Counted from the first letter of the stretch, positions 15,029 through 22,994 are shown. The stretch: DNA of 39,587 nt from Bacillota bacterium (GCA_021818685.1 JAKATP010000010.1:1-39587); one strand, 5' to 3'. A program made the numbers and translations. Notes: generated from the sequence alone by a model not told the origin.

Positions 15029-15625
15029 ATGCAGTACCCCGCGCCCATCCAGGAGTTGGTGGACCAGTTGAGCCGCCTGCCCGGCGTGGGGCCGAAGACA
15101 GCTCAGCGTCTGGCCTTCTTCCTCCTGAATTTGCCGCCGGGTGAGGCGGAGCGTCTAGCCACGGCCATCAGCACGGCACGGCGCACCATCCGCTATTGCT
15201 CGGTCTGCTTTAACTTTACCGATGTCGACCCCTGCGCGCTTTGCCGCTCCGGCCAGCGCGACGACCACGTCATCCTCGTGGTTGAGCATCCGAAAGACGT
15301 GGTGGCCATGGAGAAGACCCGCGAATACCGGGGCCGCTATCACGTGCTCCATGGCGCTATTTCCCCGATGGACGGAATCGGACCCGAGGATCTGAAAGTG
15401 CGGGAACTCTTGAAGAGACTCGCCGACCAGGCAGTGAACGAAGTCATTCTGGCGACCAGTTCGAGTCTCGAGGGAGAGGCGACCGCCCTCTACCTATCGC
15501 GCCTCCTGAAGCCGACGGGGATCCAAGTCACCCGCATTGCGCGCGGGATTCCGATGGGGGGCGATCTCGACTATACAGACGAGGTGACGCTCTTAAAAGC
15601 GCTCGAAGGTCGCCGGGAACTCTAA
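15029..15625 (+). CDS. recR: Recombination mediator protein RecR
   Basis: The 198-residue RecR acts with RecO, and with RecF where present, to load RecA on gapped DNA. The order is a helix-hairpin-helix ([20 protein letters not shown]), a C4 zinc finger ([16 protein letters not shown]), and a Toprim domain ([16 protein letters not shown] with the acidic residues), ending in a Walker-B-like segment ([20 protein letters not shown]). Full length for the family. It is the third gene of the dnaX operon. Confidence 0.96.
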   Translation: MQYPAPIQELVDQLSRLPGVGPKTAQRLAFFLLNLPPGEAERLATAISTARRTIRYCSVCFNFTDVDPCALCRSGQRDDHVILVVEHPKDVVAMEKTREYRGRYHVLHGAISPMDGIGPEDLKVRELLKRLADQAVNEVILATSSSLEGEATALYLSRLLKPTGIQVTRIARGIPMGGDLDYTDEVTLLKALEGRREL

Positions 15626-15674
15626 ACCTGACGAGTCAAGAACACCCGGCCGCATAAGATCTTCCAGGCGGCAG

Positions 15675-15848
15675 GTGATCGTCATAAGTGAATCCCCATC
15701 GCGGGTGCCTCGCGTTCGCATAGAGCCCTGCTGTCTGTGGCCGCACGACGACGTTCCCCGCCCGGGATGGCTGCCCGAGGATCTGGAGCGCGCTTTTCGC
15801 ATCTACGCCAACCTGTACCCGAAGAACCCGGGTCGCCGTCCGTCATAG
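15675..15848 (+). CDS. Small protein between recR and bofA, 57 residues
   Basis: GTG 15675 opens a 57-codon frame ending at TAG 15846-15848. The product has a Cys-Cys-x3-His-like patch (RIEPCCLWPHDDVP) and a helical end (LPEDLERAFRIYANLYPKNP). In Bacillus subtilis this position holds yaaL (DUF2508), but the sequence does not obviously match it. An AGGCGG lies just upstream of the start, so the ribosome site is weak and close. Codon use is coding-like. I do not recognise the family. Confidence 0.5.
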   Translation: MIVISESPSRVPRVRIEPCCLWPHDDVPRPGWLPEDLERAFRIYANLYPKNPGRRPS

Positions 15849-15891
15849 ACGCCACGTTGCCGCCATAGCCTGTCTTCGGGAGGACGACCCG

Positions 15892-16206
15892 ATGGCGCTC
15901 TATGGCTGGCTTGCGCTCATGCTGGCGGCGGGCATACTCTTCGTCATGGCCCGGGCTTATTTCGGCCCGCTGGCGTTTGTGCTGCGCGCGGGCATCAGGG
16001 TGGTGGCCGGAGGCGCGGTCCTCTACGCCTGGGATCTCTTCGTCGCATCAGGCACCCACCTGGCCCTCGGAGTGAATCCGGTTTCGTCCGCCGTGACCGG
16101 GTGGCTCGGAGGCCCGGGGCTCGCCCTGTTGGTCGGGGTCAGGTGGCTCGGCACACATCCCGGCCTGCCGCCCCTCTTTATCCACCTGCCTCATGTGCAT
16201 CCTTGA
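15892..16206 (+). CDS. bofA: BofA-family protein (pro-sigma-K processing inhibitor-like)
   Basis: This 104-residue membrane protein has three hydrophobic segments and the BofA motif (PF07441) near the C-terminal third: LGVNPVSSAVTGWLGGPGLA. In spore formers BofA sits in the outer forespore membrane with SpoIVFA and holds the SpoIVFB protease inactive until pro-sigma-K is to be cut. GGGAGGA precedes ATG 15892 at a good distance. The gene follows the recR operon as in B. subtilis. This is one of the clearest signs that the host is a sporulating Bacillota lineage. Confidence 0.85.
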   Translation: MALYGWLALMLAAGILFVMARAYFGPLAFVLRAGIRVVAGGAVLYAWDLFVASGTHLALGVNPVSSAVTGWLGGPGLALLVGVRWLGTHPGLPPLFIHLPHVHP

Positions 16207-16295
16207 CAGCGAGGACACAGCCATAGCCCCCGCCTTTGACTCGCCCCGGGACCCCTCTTAAACTTAAAGGGTTCACGAAGGAAGGGGCATGTCCC

Positions 16296-17768
16296 ATGGT
16301 CCGGGTACGCTATGCACCGAGTCCCACCGGCACCCTCCACATCGGCGGAGCGCGAACGGCCCTCTTCAACTACCTGTACGCCCGCCACGAGGCTGGTACG
16401 TTCGTACTCCGGATCGAAGATACGGACCAGGCCCGTGAGGTGGCAGGTTCGGCCGAGGCCATGATGGAAGGCCTGCGTTCGCTTGGGATGAAGTGGGATG
16501 AGGGACCCGACGTCGGGGGGGCCTACGGTCCCTATCGGCAGTCTCAGCGCCTTGCCCGCTATCGGGAGGCTCTCGATGCGCTCCGTGCCCGCGATCTGGT
16601 TTACCCCTGCTTCTGTACACCGGAGGAGTTGCAGGTCGTGCGCAAGGCCCAGCAGCAAGCAGGAAAGCCGCCGCGTTACCCAGGCACCTGCCGCCATCTT
16701 TCGGCTCAAGACATGAGGGCCCGGCAAGGTCGGCCGTTCGTACTCCGCTTTCGCCTGCCCGAGGGGGGCGCCACCATGGTGGAGGACCTTATCCGCGGAC
16801 CGGTGCGGTTTGAGCACGCCGTCCTGGACGATTTCGTCGTGCGCAAGTCGGATGGCATGCCGGTCTACAATTTCGCGGTCGTGGTCGACGATCACGACAT
16901 GGCCATCACCCATGTCATCCGCGGAGAGGAGCACCTCTCGAACACCCCGAAACAGATACTCCTGTTTGAGGCGCTCGGCTTCCCGCTCCCGGCGTTCGCC
17001 CACGTACCCATGATCTTGGCTCCAGACCGCTCCAAACTGTCCAAGCGGCACGGAGCGACCTCGGTGGCTGAGTACCGCGAGCTTGGCATCCTGCCTGAGG
17101 CGCTTGTAAACTATCTGACCCTTCTCGGGTGGTCGCCGCCCGACCAGGAGGAGTTCTTCACGCTCGACCACGCGGCCAAAGCCTTTACGCTTGAGCGCAT
17201 TCAGCATACGGCCGCGGTATACGACCAGAAGAAGCTTGAGTGGATGAACGCCCGCTATCTGCGGGAATTGCCGGTCGCCGACGTGGCGGTCCGGGTCCGG
17301 CCCTTCCTGACCGCTCTCGGGATTGACCCTGACCGGCCCCAAGAGAGGCCGGAGGCGACCCTGGAGGAGGCGGTGGAGCTCGTGCGTGAGCGGAGCCGCA
17401 CCCTGGCGGACATGGCCGAGCAGATGGCGTTTCTCTATCGGCCGGTAACGTCCTACGACCCGGCGGGCGTAAAGAAGCACTTTGGCCCCGACGCGGCCGA
17501 GCACCTGCAGATGCTGGCCGAGCGGCTTCAGCGTGTCCCGGACTTCAGCCCGGACGCGCTGAACGCCCTGTACCAGAGCATCGCCGACGAGCTCGGCATC
17601 GGCCGAGCCATCCTAATCCATCCGACCCGGCTCGCCCTCACCGGACGGACGGTTGGGCCGGGCTTGTTCGAGCTCATGGCCGCACTCGGCCGCACGGCCT
17701 CGGTGGCACGTCTGCGCCGTGCAGCTGCCGATGCGCAGATGCTGGCGGCCGCGCCTAGCACACCGTAA
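16296..17768 (+). CDS. gltX: Glutamate--tRNA ligase
   Basis: This 490-residue class I synthetase charges tRNA with glutamate. The HIGH-type motif is PSPTGTLHIGGARTALFNYL (residues ~8-27) and the KMSKS-type motif is KLSKRHG near residue 248. The central insertion carries YPCFCTPEEL. The C-terminal half is the alpha-helical anticodon-binding domain. ATG 16296 follows AAGGAAGGGG; upstream codons to 16236 lack support. Whether it also charges tRNA-Gln cannot be told here, and no gatCAB is in the window. Its stop overlaps the convergent selD stop by 14 bases. Confidence 0.96.
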   Translation: MVRVRYAPSPTGTLHIGGARTALFNYLYARHEAGTFVLRIEDTDQAREVAGSAEAMMEGLRSLGMKWDEGPDVGGAYGPYRQSQRLARYREALDALRARDLVYPCFCTPEELQVVRKAQQQAGKPPRYPGTCRHLSAQDMRARQGRPFVLRFRLPEGGATMVEDLIRGPVRFEHAVLDDFVVRKSDGMPVYNFAVVVDDHDMAITHVIRGEEHLSNTPKQILLFEALGFPLPAFAHVPMILAPDRSKLSKRHGATSVAEYRELGILPEALVNYLTLLGWSPPDQEEFFTLDHAAKAFTLERIQHTAAVYDQKKLEWMNARYLRELPVADVAVRVRPFLTALGIDPDRPQERPEATLEEAVELVRERSRTLADMAEQMAFLYRPVTSYDPAGVKKHFGPDAAEHLQMLAERLQRVPDFSPDALNALYQSIADELGIGRAILIHPTRLALTGRTVGPGLFELMAALGRTASVARLRRAAADAQMLAAAPSTP

Positions 17769-18798
17769 CGCCGGGCGTCCCAGCCTCGGCCGTGCCGATC
17801 CTAAAGAGCGGTGCTCGGGCGGTTTGGAACGCAGCCTCGACGGTGTCGACCTGATCCGGGCCCACCGTGAAGAGGAGTCCACCCGAGGTCACCGCGTCGT
17901 AGAAGAGGGCCACGCGCTCCTCCGGGATGGAGCCCTCGACCGTCACGAACCGCCGGAAGAAGTGCCGGTTGTTGCGGCTGCCGCCCGGAAACAGATCCCG
18001 CCGGGCCGCGTCGAGCGCCCCCGGCAGCATCGGCACGCGGCTCGCTTCGATGCGCAGGCGAAGCGCTGCTCCGGCTGCCATTTCGTACGCGTGGCCCATA
18101 AGACCGAAGCCGGTCACGTCGGTGCAGGCGGTGGGCGGTCCGGACGCGATCAGGCACTCGGCCGCTGTCCGGTTGCTCTGCCGCATCGATGCGACGACCG
18201 CCTGCATCTCCTCTGCCGTGGCCCGGTCGTCTTTTATGGCCTTGACCATGACGCCCGCGCCAATCGGTTTCGTGAGGTACAGGATGTCGCCGGCCCGCGC
18301 CGTGGAGTTGCGCCAGATACGGTCCGGATGCACAACCCCGGTGAGGGCATAACCCATCTTGGGCTCGGCGTCGTCCACCGTGTGACCTCCGAGGAGGGCA
18401 ACTCCCGCGTCCTCGAGCACGTCCCGACCCCCCTTCATGATGCGACCCAGAACTTCAGGGGGAAGAGTTCCGGACGGAAAACCTGCCAGATTGAGAGCGG
18501 TCAGCGGACGTGCGCCCATGGCATAGATGTCAGACAGCGCGTTGACCGCCGCGATGGCACCGAATTCGTAGGGATCATCCACAATCGGCGTAAAGTAGTC
18601 GACGGTCTGGACGAGGGCAGTCTCCTGATCCAGGAGATAGACGCCGGCGTCGTCACGCGTCTCCGTCCCCACCAGGACATGAGGGTCCGGGCGGGCCGGA
18701 CCCAATCCTTGCAGCGCCGCCTCTAGGTCACCCGGACCTAGCTTGCAGCCTCAGCCGGATTTGCCGGTCAGGGTGGTCAGACGCACTGGGTGGGCCAT
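17755..18798 (-). CDS. selD: Selenide, water dikinase, a selenoprotein (Sec at codon 16)
   Basis: SelD makes selenophosphate from selenide and ATP for Sec-tRNA and selenouridine synthesis. A standard call begins at TTG 18705 and lacks the catalytic N-terminus. Reading from ATG 18798 through one in-frame TGA (18753-18751) restores it: MAHPVRLTTLTGKSG-Sec-GCKLGP, with Sec16 and Lys19 matching the catalytic Cys/Sec and Lys of the family. The product is then 347 residues, the normal SelD length. Downstream are the ATP-site motifs TRDDAGVYLL, VDYFTPIVDDPYEFG, NALSDIYAMGARP and GGHTVDD. A SECIS-like hairpin follows the TGA. AAAGG lies ten bases before the ATG. It is convergent with gltX and divergent from the RlmI-like gene. 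The host must have selA, selB and selC elsewhere. Confidence 0.93.
18723..18753 (-). promoter_or_regulatory. Bacterial SECIS-like element in selD
   Basis: Starting at the TGA (18753-18751), nine bases lead into CTAGGTC (18741-18735), loop CGGGT (18734-18730) and the exact complement GACCTAG (18729-18723), a perfect 7-bp stem. Counting U of UGA as 1, loop G and U fall at 23 and 24, the positions of the SelB-contacting GU in the E. coli fdhF element. This would recruit SelB with Sec-tRNA. Confidence 0.85.
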
Positions 18799-18917
18799 TT
18801 TGTCACTGCCTTTCCGCGGTTGTCGGCCTCAGGGTACCATAGGAGCCTGGACGGAAGGCTTAAAAGCGCTTTCGGTGAAGGCGACGAGGCACGAACAGGC
18901 GATCGGAGGAGTTGTGT

Positions 18918-20093
18918 ATGAGCGTGAGCTTGAGATTAAAACCTGGACGCCATCGTGCCCTGCAGGGCTGTCCCTGGGTATTCCGAGGGGAGCTCCTGCA
19001 CCATGACCCCCCCGCGACGCCGGAAGTCGAGGTCCTGGACACCGACGGACGCATGCTGGGACGGGGCCTCTACAGCCCCACGTCCGCCATTGCGGTTCGC
19101 ATCATGACCTTCGGCCGCGGCGAATGGCAGCTGCACGAACTGGTTCGGCGGAGAGTACGGACTGCCATCCGCGCGCGGGAGTCTCTTGGGACGGTCCGGA
19201 GCGGACTCAGATTGGTCAATGCCGAAGCCGATGGCCTCCCGGGTCTCGTGGTCGATCGTTACGGTCCGATGCTGGTGATAGAAGTAACCTTCCGGCCCAT
19301 GGCGGATCTCATTCCCGTCGTCGTCGAGGAGTTGCGATCTTTGCCGGGAATCGTCGGGATCTATGAGCGGGGACAGCTCTCGGCGCGGCGGCATGAGGCC
19401 CTGCCGCTCGAAGACCGTCTCTTGTGGGGCGAACTGGAGAACCCGGTCACGGTCGACGAGTATGGGCTTTTGTATCAGGTGGATCTTGTGGAGGGACAGA
19501 AGACAGGGCACTACCTCGACCAGGCCGAAAACCGCCGGGCGGTGGCCGCGTACACGCCCGGGCGGACTGTGTTAGACGTGTTCGCACACACCGGCGGGTT
19601 CGGGCTTCAGGCGCTTCGCGCTGGCGCGGCCCACGTCACGGCCGTGGACAGCGAGGAGGGTGCCTTGCGCCATGCGCTCGCGAATGCCGTGCAAAACCAG
19701 CTTGCCGACCGATTTGAGGTACAGGCCGCCAATGCTTTTGACTGGCTAAGGGAAAAGAGCCGGGAGAAGCCGGCTTACGATGTCGTTATTCTCGATCCGC
19801 CCGCCTTTACGAAGTCGCGCACGGCCGTGGAAGGAGCGCTCCGAGGGTACAAGGAGATTAATTTAAGAGCGGCCCGCATGCTGTCTCCAGGCGGGATTCT
19901 GGTCACCTGCAGCTGCTCGTATCATGTGGACCTCGACACCTTTATCGGCGTGGTGGGGTCCGCCTTGCACGATGCCCACCGGGAAGCCCGCCTGCTGGAA
20001 GTGCGGGGGCAGCCGAGCGACCATGGCTCCCACCCGCTCTTGCCGGAGTCCCGCTACTTAAAGTGCCTGATTCTGGAGATGGCCGGATCCTGA
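18918..20093 (+). CDS. Class I SAM-dependent rRNA methyltransferase, RlmI family
   Basis: The 391-residue protein has an N-terminal PUA-like domain (LKPGRHRALQGCPWVFRGEL, residues ~7-26), a middle domain with NAEADGLPGLVVDRYG, and a Rossmann methyltransferase domain with motif I VLDVFAHTGGFGLQALRAGA, motif IV VVILDPPAFTKSR and a Thr-Cys-Ser-Cys-Ser segment. The layout matches RlmI, which makes 5-methylcytosine in 23S rRNA (C1962 in E. coli). GGAGGA lies seven bases before ATG 18918. Its end overlaps the convergent MFS gene by 36 bases. Target position is inferred from the family. Confidence 0.88.
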   Translation: MSVSLRLKPGRHRALQGCPWVFRGELLHHDPPATPEVEVLDTDGRMLGRGLYSPTSAIAVRIMTFGRGEWQLHELVRRRVRTAIRARESLGTVRSGLRLVNAEADGLPGLVVDRYGPMLVIEVTFRPMADLIPVVVEELRSLPGIVGIYERGQLSARRHEALPLEDRLLWGELENPVTVDEYGLLYQVDLVEGQKTGHYLDQAENRRAVAAYTPGRTVLDVFAHTGGFGLQALRAGAAHVTAVDSEEGALRHALANAVQNQLADRFEVQAANAFDWLREKSREKPAYDVVILDPPAFTKSRTAVEGALRGYKEINLRAARMLSPGGILVTCSCSYHVDLDTFIGVVGSALHDAHREARLLEVRGQPSDHGSHPLLPESRYLKCLILEMAGS

Positions 20094-21380
20094 GTGCAGG
20101 TCGAGATCGCCCCCCGACTCTTCGAGCGACAGCCCCTTGGGCTCGGGTAGGACGACTATGGTGAGAAGCGCGCCTAAGACCGCCGCTATGGCCAAAATAC
20201 CCATGAGTCCCGGCAGATGCAGCCTGGCCAGGATGAGTGGGAACAGAAAGGCTCCGAGGAAGGCTCCCACCTTCCCGGCCGCGGCGGAGATGCCGTTGGC
20301 GGTCGCCCGGACGTCCACGGGAAAAATCTCGGCCGGATATACGAACGTCGTGGTATTGGGCCCGAACTCGATGAAGAAGTAGCTCACCCCGTAGATGACC
20401 AAGAACAATAGCGGCGTCTTCGGGATCGCCGGCACCAGGGCGATGCTGCCATAGGCCGCTGCCATGACGAGGAATCCGAGAATCTGAATATAGCGCCGTC
20501 CCAGGCGGTCCATCTGTGCGGCCGCCACAAAGTACCCGGGGAGGGCCGCCACGAGGAAAATCACCCCCGTGGTCGCCACGGTGTCGAGGAGCGGCGCGCC
20601 TGGTCGCAGTGCCTTTAAGATGAGGGACGAGGAGACCCCGTTGCCGTAGAAGGCCACATCCATCAGGAACCACGCGCCGGCCGTCCCCAGAAGCCGCAGA
20701 AGGAACCGTTTTTGACCCAGTACGCGCGACCTTACCGACGGAGTGTTCGCCTCCTCCTGGCGGCGGAGCTCAAAGCGGGGCGTCTCTGGCATGGTGTAGC
20801 GGAGGTAGCCGACCACCAGGGCCGGCAGCATCCCGAAACCGAGCATGAGCCGCCACGCGAGATCGTGGGGCACACCGGTGACGAGAAGCACGGTGGCGTA
20901 AACAGGCCCGAGCACGAGTCCGAGGCCCTGCATCGCAAACACGGACGCAATCATGCGTCCGCGCCGTTCCCGGTGAGAGAACTCCGAGGCGATGATGGAG
21001 CTGGTCGAGTAGTCGCCGCCGATGGCAATGCCCATCACCACCCGCATGGACAGCAGCACCGCGAAGTTTGGGGCCAGCGCGGAGCCTATGGCCGCGGCCA
21101 TCAGGACCACCGACTCGACGATGGCCATCTTGCGCCGGCCGATCCGGTCAGCCAGACGGCCAAAGGTCAGCGAGCCCACGACGGCGGCCAACAGCGATGT
21201 GCTGTTGAGCCACATGAGCTCCACGGTGGTGAGCGACCACAGCGGGGTCAGCAGGGCGGTAACGGTTCCGATGATAAAGAGGTCGTACGCGTCGGTGAAG
21301 AACCCGAGGCCGGCCGTCAGTATCATCCGTCCCTGCCGCTCGTGGCGCATGGAATCGTCGAGAGAGGACCAGTTTGACAC
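20058..21380 (-). CDS. MFS transporter, phosphate/metabolite:H+ symporter-like
   Basis: The 440-residue protein has twelve predicted helices. It starts with GLGFFTDAYDLFIIGTVTAL, the N-terminal signature of the PHS and metabolite:H+ symporter MFS groups, followed by GRLADRIGRRKMAIVE (helix 2-3 loop), GIAIGGDYSTSSIIASEF and a sugar-porter-like PETPRFELR at the central loop. It resembles PHS phosphate symporters (Pho84-like), which import inorganic phosphate with protons. The GGDYPLS-type motif of true Pho84 is GGDYSTS here, so phosphate is likely but not certain. Direct TTAACG-like repeats at 11-bp periodicity lie 50-90 bases upstream. Confidence 0.82.
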   Translation of the reverse strand: MSNWSSLDDSMRHERQGRMILTAGLGFFTDAYDLFIIGTVTALLTPLWSLTTVELMWLNSTSLLAAVVGSLTFGRLADRIGRRKMAIVESVVLMAAAIGSALAPNFAVLLSMRVVMGIAIGGDYSTSSIIASEFSHRERRGRMIASVFAMQGLGLVLGPVYATVLLVTGVPHDLAWRLMLGFGMLPALVVGYLRYTMPETPRFELRRQEEANTPSVRSRVLGQKRFLLRLLGTAGAWFLMDVAFYGNGVSSSLILKALRPGAPLLDTVATTGVIFLVAALPGYFVAAAQMDRLGRRYIQILGFLVMAAAYGSIALVPAIPKTPLLFLVIYGVSYFFIEFGPNTTTFVYPAEIFPVDVRATANGISAAAGKVGAFLGAFLFPLILARLHLPGLMGILAIAAVLGALLTIVVLPEPKGLSLEESGGDLDLHSGSGHLQNQAL

Positions 21381-21430
21381 GACGCGCCTCCCTACCTAAG
21401 CTCCTTTCACACGAGCCTATTGCTCCCGCG

Positions 21431-21469
21431 TTAACGGTCCGTGTCTCTGAGGTTAAGATTCGGTTAACG
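21431..21469. promoter_or_regulatory. Direct TTAACG-type repeats at 11/22-bp spacing (PhoP-box-like)
   Basis: TTAACG (21431), TTAAGA (21453) and TTAACG (21464) are spaced 22 and 11 bases apart, with a degenerate TGTCTC at the empty 21442 slot. GTGTCTC/GAGACAC also form an inverted pair (21441-21447 and 21469-21475). PhoP of Bacillota binds TT(A/C/T)A(C/T)A direct repeats at about 11-bp periodicity. They lie between the phosphate-symporter-like MFS gene (minus) and the LspA-like gene (plus). Confidence 0.4.
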
Positions 21470-21502
21470 AGACACCGCAAGCGGACGGAGTGGTGAACCG
21501 CG

Positions 21503-22000
21503 ATGAGAGTCTCCGTGGATGCCGCGCGTCAGGACCGCGCACCCGCACCGGCCCGGCAGACGGCCTGGGCGGCGGCGCTCGCTGTGCTGCTTACGGCCGT
21601 GGCCGACGGGCTTGCGTACACGGCACTCCGACGCCACTGGCCGGGGGTGGTGCTGAATCCCGGCATCGGGTTTGGGCTCTTGCGGGGGTCGCCCGGACTT
21701 GCACTGGGCCTTGAAGTCGGAGGCCTCATGGTGGTGGTCGTTCTGGCCGTGCTCGTGCCCCCAGGACGCACCGCAGCCGCGGTGGTGGTGGCGGGCGGGT
21801 TGTCCAACCTGACGATGCGTCTAATGACGGGCCATGTGGTGGACTACTGGCATGTATCCTGGTATCCCTACACGTTCAATCTCGCCGATCTGGCCATTCG
21901 CGGGGGCGTCCTCTGGTTTATAGGGGCCCTGGCCGTATCTGCGCGCCGAAGCTCCCGCGAAACCCACGACCAACACGAAGCGGCCCGGGGCATGCGATAG
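21503..22000 (+). CDS. LspA-like membrane protein lacking one catalytic aspartate
   Basis: The 165-residue, four-helix protein aligns with signal peptidase II (LspA), the aspartic protease that trims lipoprotein signal peptides. Conserved features are LNPGIGFGLL (residues ~50-59), GGLSNLTMRLMTGHVVDYW (~98-116) and FNLADLAIRGG (~125-135). LspA uses a dyad: Asp of the NxxD motif (GNxxDR) and Asp of FNxAD. Here the second is kept (Asp129), but NxxD reads Asn102-Leu-Thr-Met105, so the first Asp is Met. It is probably not a working protease of the normal kind; it may bind lipoproteins or be a paralogue with a new role. A true lspA should exist elsewhere. A strong hairpin terminator overlaps its stop. 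Confidence 0.75.
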   Translation: MRVSVDAARQDRAPAPARQTAWAAALAVLLTAVADGLAYTALRRHWPGVVLNPGIGFGLLRGSPGLALGLEVGGLMVVVVLAVLVPPGRTAAAVVVAGGLSNLTMRLMTGHVVDYWHVSWYPYTFNLADLAIRGGVLWFIGALAVSARRSSRETHDQHEAARGMR

Positions 22001-22011
22001 CCCCGGGCCGC
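21980..22011. terminator. Bidirectional hairpin between convergent genes
   Basis: GCGGCCCGGGGC (21980-21991) and its perfect complement GCCCCGGGCCGC (22000-22011) make a 12-bp, all-GC stem with an 8-base loop. It overlaps the stop of the LspA-like gene and lies 12 bases beyond the stop of the convergent Fe-S carrier gene. U-tracts are poor, so termination may be weak or factor-assisted. Confidence 0.65.
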
Positions 22012-22022
22012 GCTGTCCAAAC

Positions 22023-22373
22023 TTAATGGCTGCAGCTGTTGGGCGCGCCCTTACTGTCCTTGGTGCGGAACGAATGCCCGCAGCCGCAGGCGGAGACCGC
22101 ATTCGGATTCTCCAGGGAGAACCCGGCGCCCATGAGCGAGTCGACGTAGTCGACCTGGCTGCCATCCAGGTACGGCAGGCTGTCGGGGTCCACGATGACC
22201 GCCACGCCTTCCTGGCTGAAGACCTGGTCCTCCTCGTGCGCCTCGTCCAGCGCCATGCCGTACGAGAAGCCAGAGCAGCCCCCCTTGGATACGTAAATAC
22301 GGAGCGAGAGCCCCTCGTGCTGCTCGATAAACTCCTTCACCTTGCCGACAGCGGCGTCGGTCAGGCTTATCAC
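22023..22373 (-). CDS. A-type iron-sulfur cluster carrier (HesB/IscA/ErpA family)
   Basis: This 116-residue protein delivers Fe-S clusters to apo-enzymes. The three cluster-binding cysteines are present: Cys33 (SKGGCSGFSYG), Cys96 and Cys98 (SACGCGHSF), matching Cys35/99/101 of IscA. The C-terminus has additional Cys and His (NSCSH). GTG 22373 is preceded by GGGAGGTGA at a suitable distance. It is located 53 bases downstream of the MarR gene on the same strand. A-type proteins cannot be divided safely into ErpA, IscA or SufA by eye. Confidence 0.92.
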   Translation of the reverse strand: MISLTDAAVGKVKEFIEQHEGLSLRIYVSKGGCSGFSYGMALDEAHEEDQVFSQEGVAVIVDPDSLPYLDGSQVDYVDSLMGAGFSLENPNAVSACGCGHSFRTKDSKGAPNSCSH

Positions 22374-22426
22374 GACGCCATCACCTCCCTTGCCGTCACC
22401 TTCGGGTCACGATTGGTCTCATCATA

Positions 22427-22927
22427 TCACGCGGGGTCGTCGTGGTCGTCGACCGGAGCTTCACTGCGCTCCGTGCTGTCCCGCTCGACGTCCTCAAAGA
22501 CGGCATTCAAGGCTTCCAAACCGGATAAGAGGGCCGTACGATCCGCACGGGCCATACGGTCGGCCATTCGCGTGAAGTTTTCCGTACGGCGCTTGAGCAC
22601 CAGCTCGACGAGTTGACGACCGTACGCCGACAGCCGCACCCGCACGATGCGCCGGTCCTGGCGGTCTCGCTCACGGCGCACGAGATTCATATTCACCAGG
22701 CGGTCCACGAGTCGGGTTGTCGCACTCTCGGTCAGGTCCAGCTCGCCGGCGAGAACGCCCATAGTTCTCGGAGAGCCCTCAAAGAGGGCAATGAGAGCCG
22801 TCATCTGCGCCGGCCGCACTTCCAGCCCAATCAGCTCTTGAGCCTGCGCTCGCTCGAGATGGCGCATGATGCGTGGAAACAACTTTTGCAGCCGCTGGAT
22901 GAACGCATCGGTCCCCGGGTCAGCCAC
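22427..22927 (-). CDS. MarR-family transcriptional regulator
   Basis: The 166-residue winged-helix repressor, from GTG 22927 with AAAGGGG seven bases upstream, has the MarR core. The recognition region is LDLTESATTRLVDRLVNMNL (residues ~73-92) and the wing is ERDRQDRRIVRVRLSAYG with the conserved DxRxxxVxLT-type pattern. Long helices at both ends form the dimer interface. The acidic tail (STERSEAPVDDHDDPA) is unusual. It is divergent from the 3-hydroxyacyl-CoA dehydrogenase gene across a 99-base interval, so it probably controls that beta-oxidation pair and itself, perhaps in response to an acyl-CoA or aromatic acid. The frame extends to 23212 but with no support. Confidence 0.87.
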   Translation of the reverse strand: MADPGTDAFIQRLQKLFPRIMRHLERAQAQELIGLEVRPAQMTALIALFEGSPRTMGVLAGELDLTESATTRLVDRLVNMNLVRRERDRQDRRIVRVRLSAYGRQLVELVLKRRTENFTRMADRMARADRTALLSGLEALNAVFEDVERDSTERSEAPVDDHDDPA

Positions 22928-22963
22928 TCGGTCGCCCCTTTGGCGTGCAGTGTAGCAGAGTTT

Positions 22964-22994
22964 ATTTGCACCTCGGTAGTTGCAGGCCGCAAAT
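22964..22994. promoter_or_regulatory. Candidate MarR operator in divergent promoter region
   Basis: ATTTGC (22964-22969) and GCAAAT (22989-22994) are inverted arms, with direct TTGCA copies at 22966-22970 and 22980-22984. They sit between the MarR start (22927) and the dehydrogenase start (23027), where an autoregulated divergent operator is expected. No perfect compact palindrome was seen. Confidence 0.35.

Noticed and set aside
16191-17504. 437-codon open frame on the minus strand opposite gltX
   Set aside because: Antisense shadow of glutamyl-tRNA synthetase, no motifs.
17653-18726. 357-codon open frame on the plus strand opposite selD
   Set aside because: Antisense shadow; the selD reading is supported by active-site motifs throughout.
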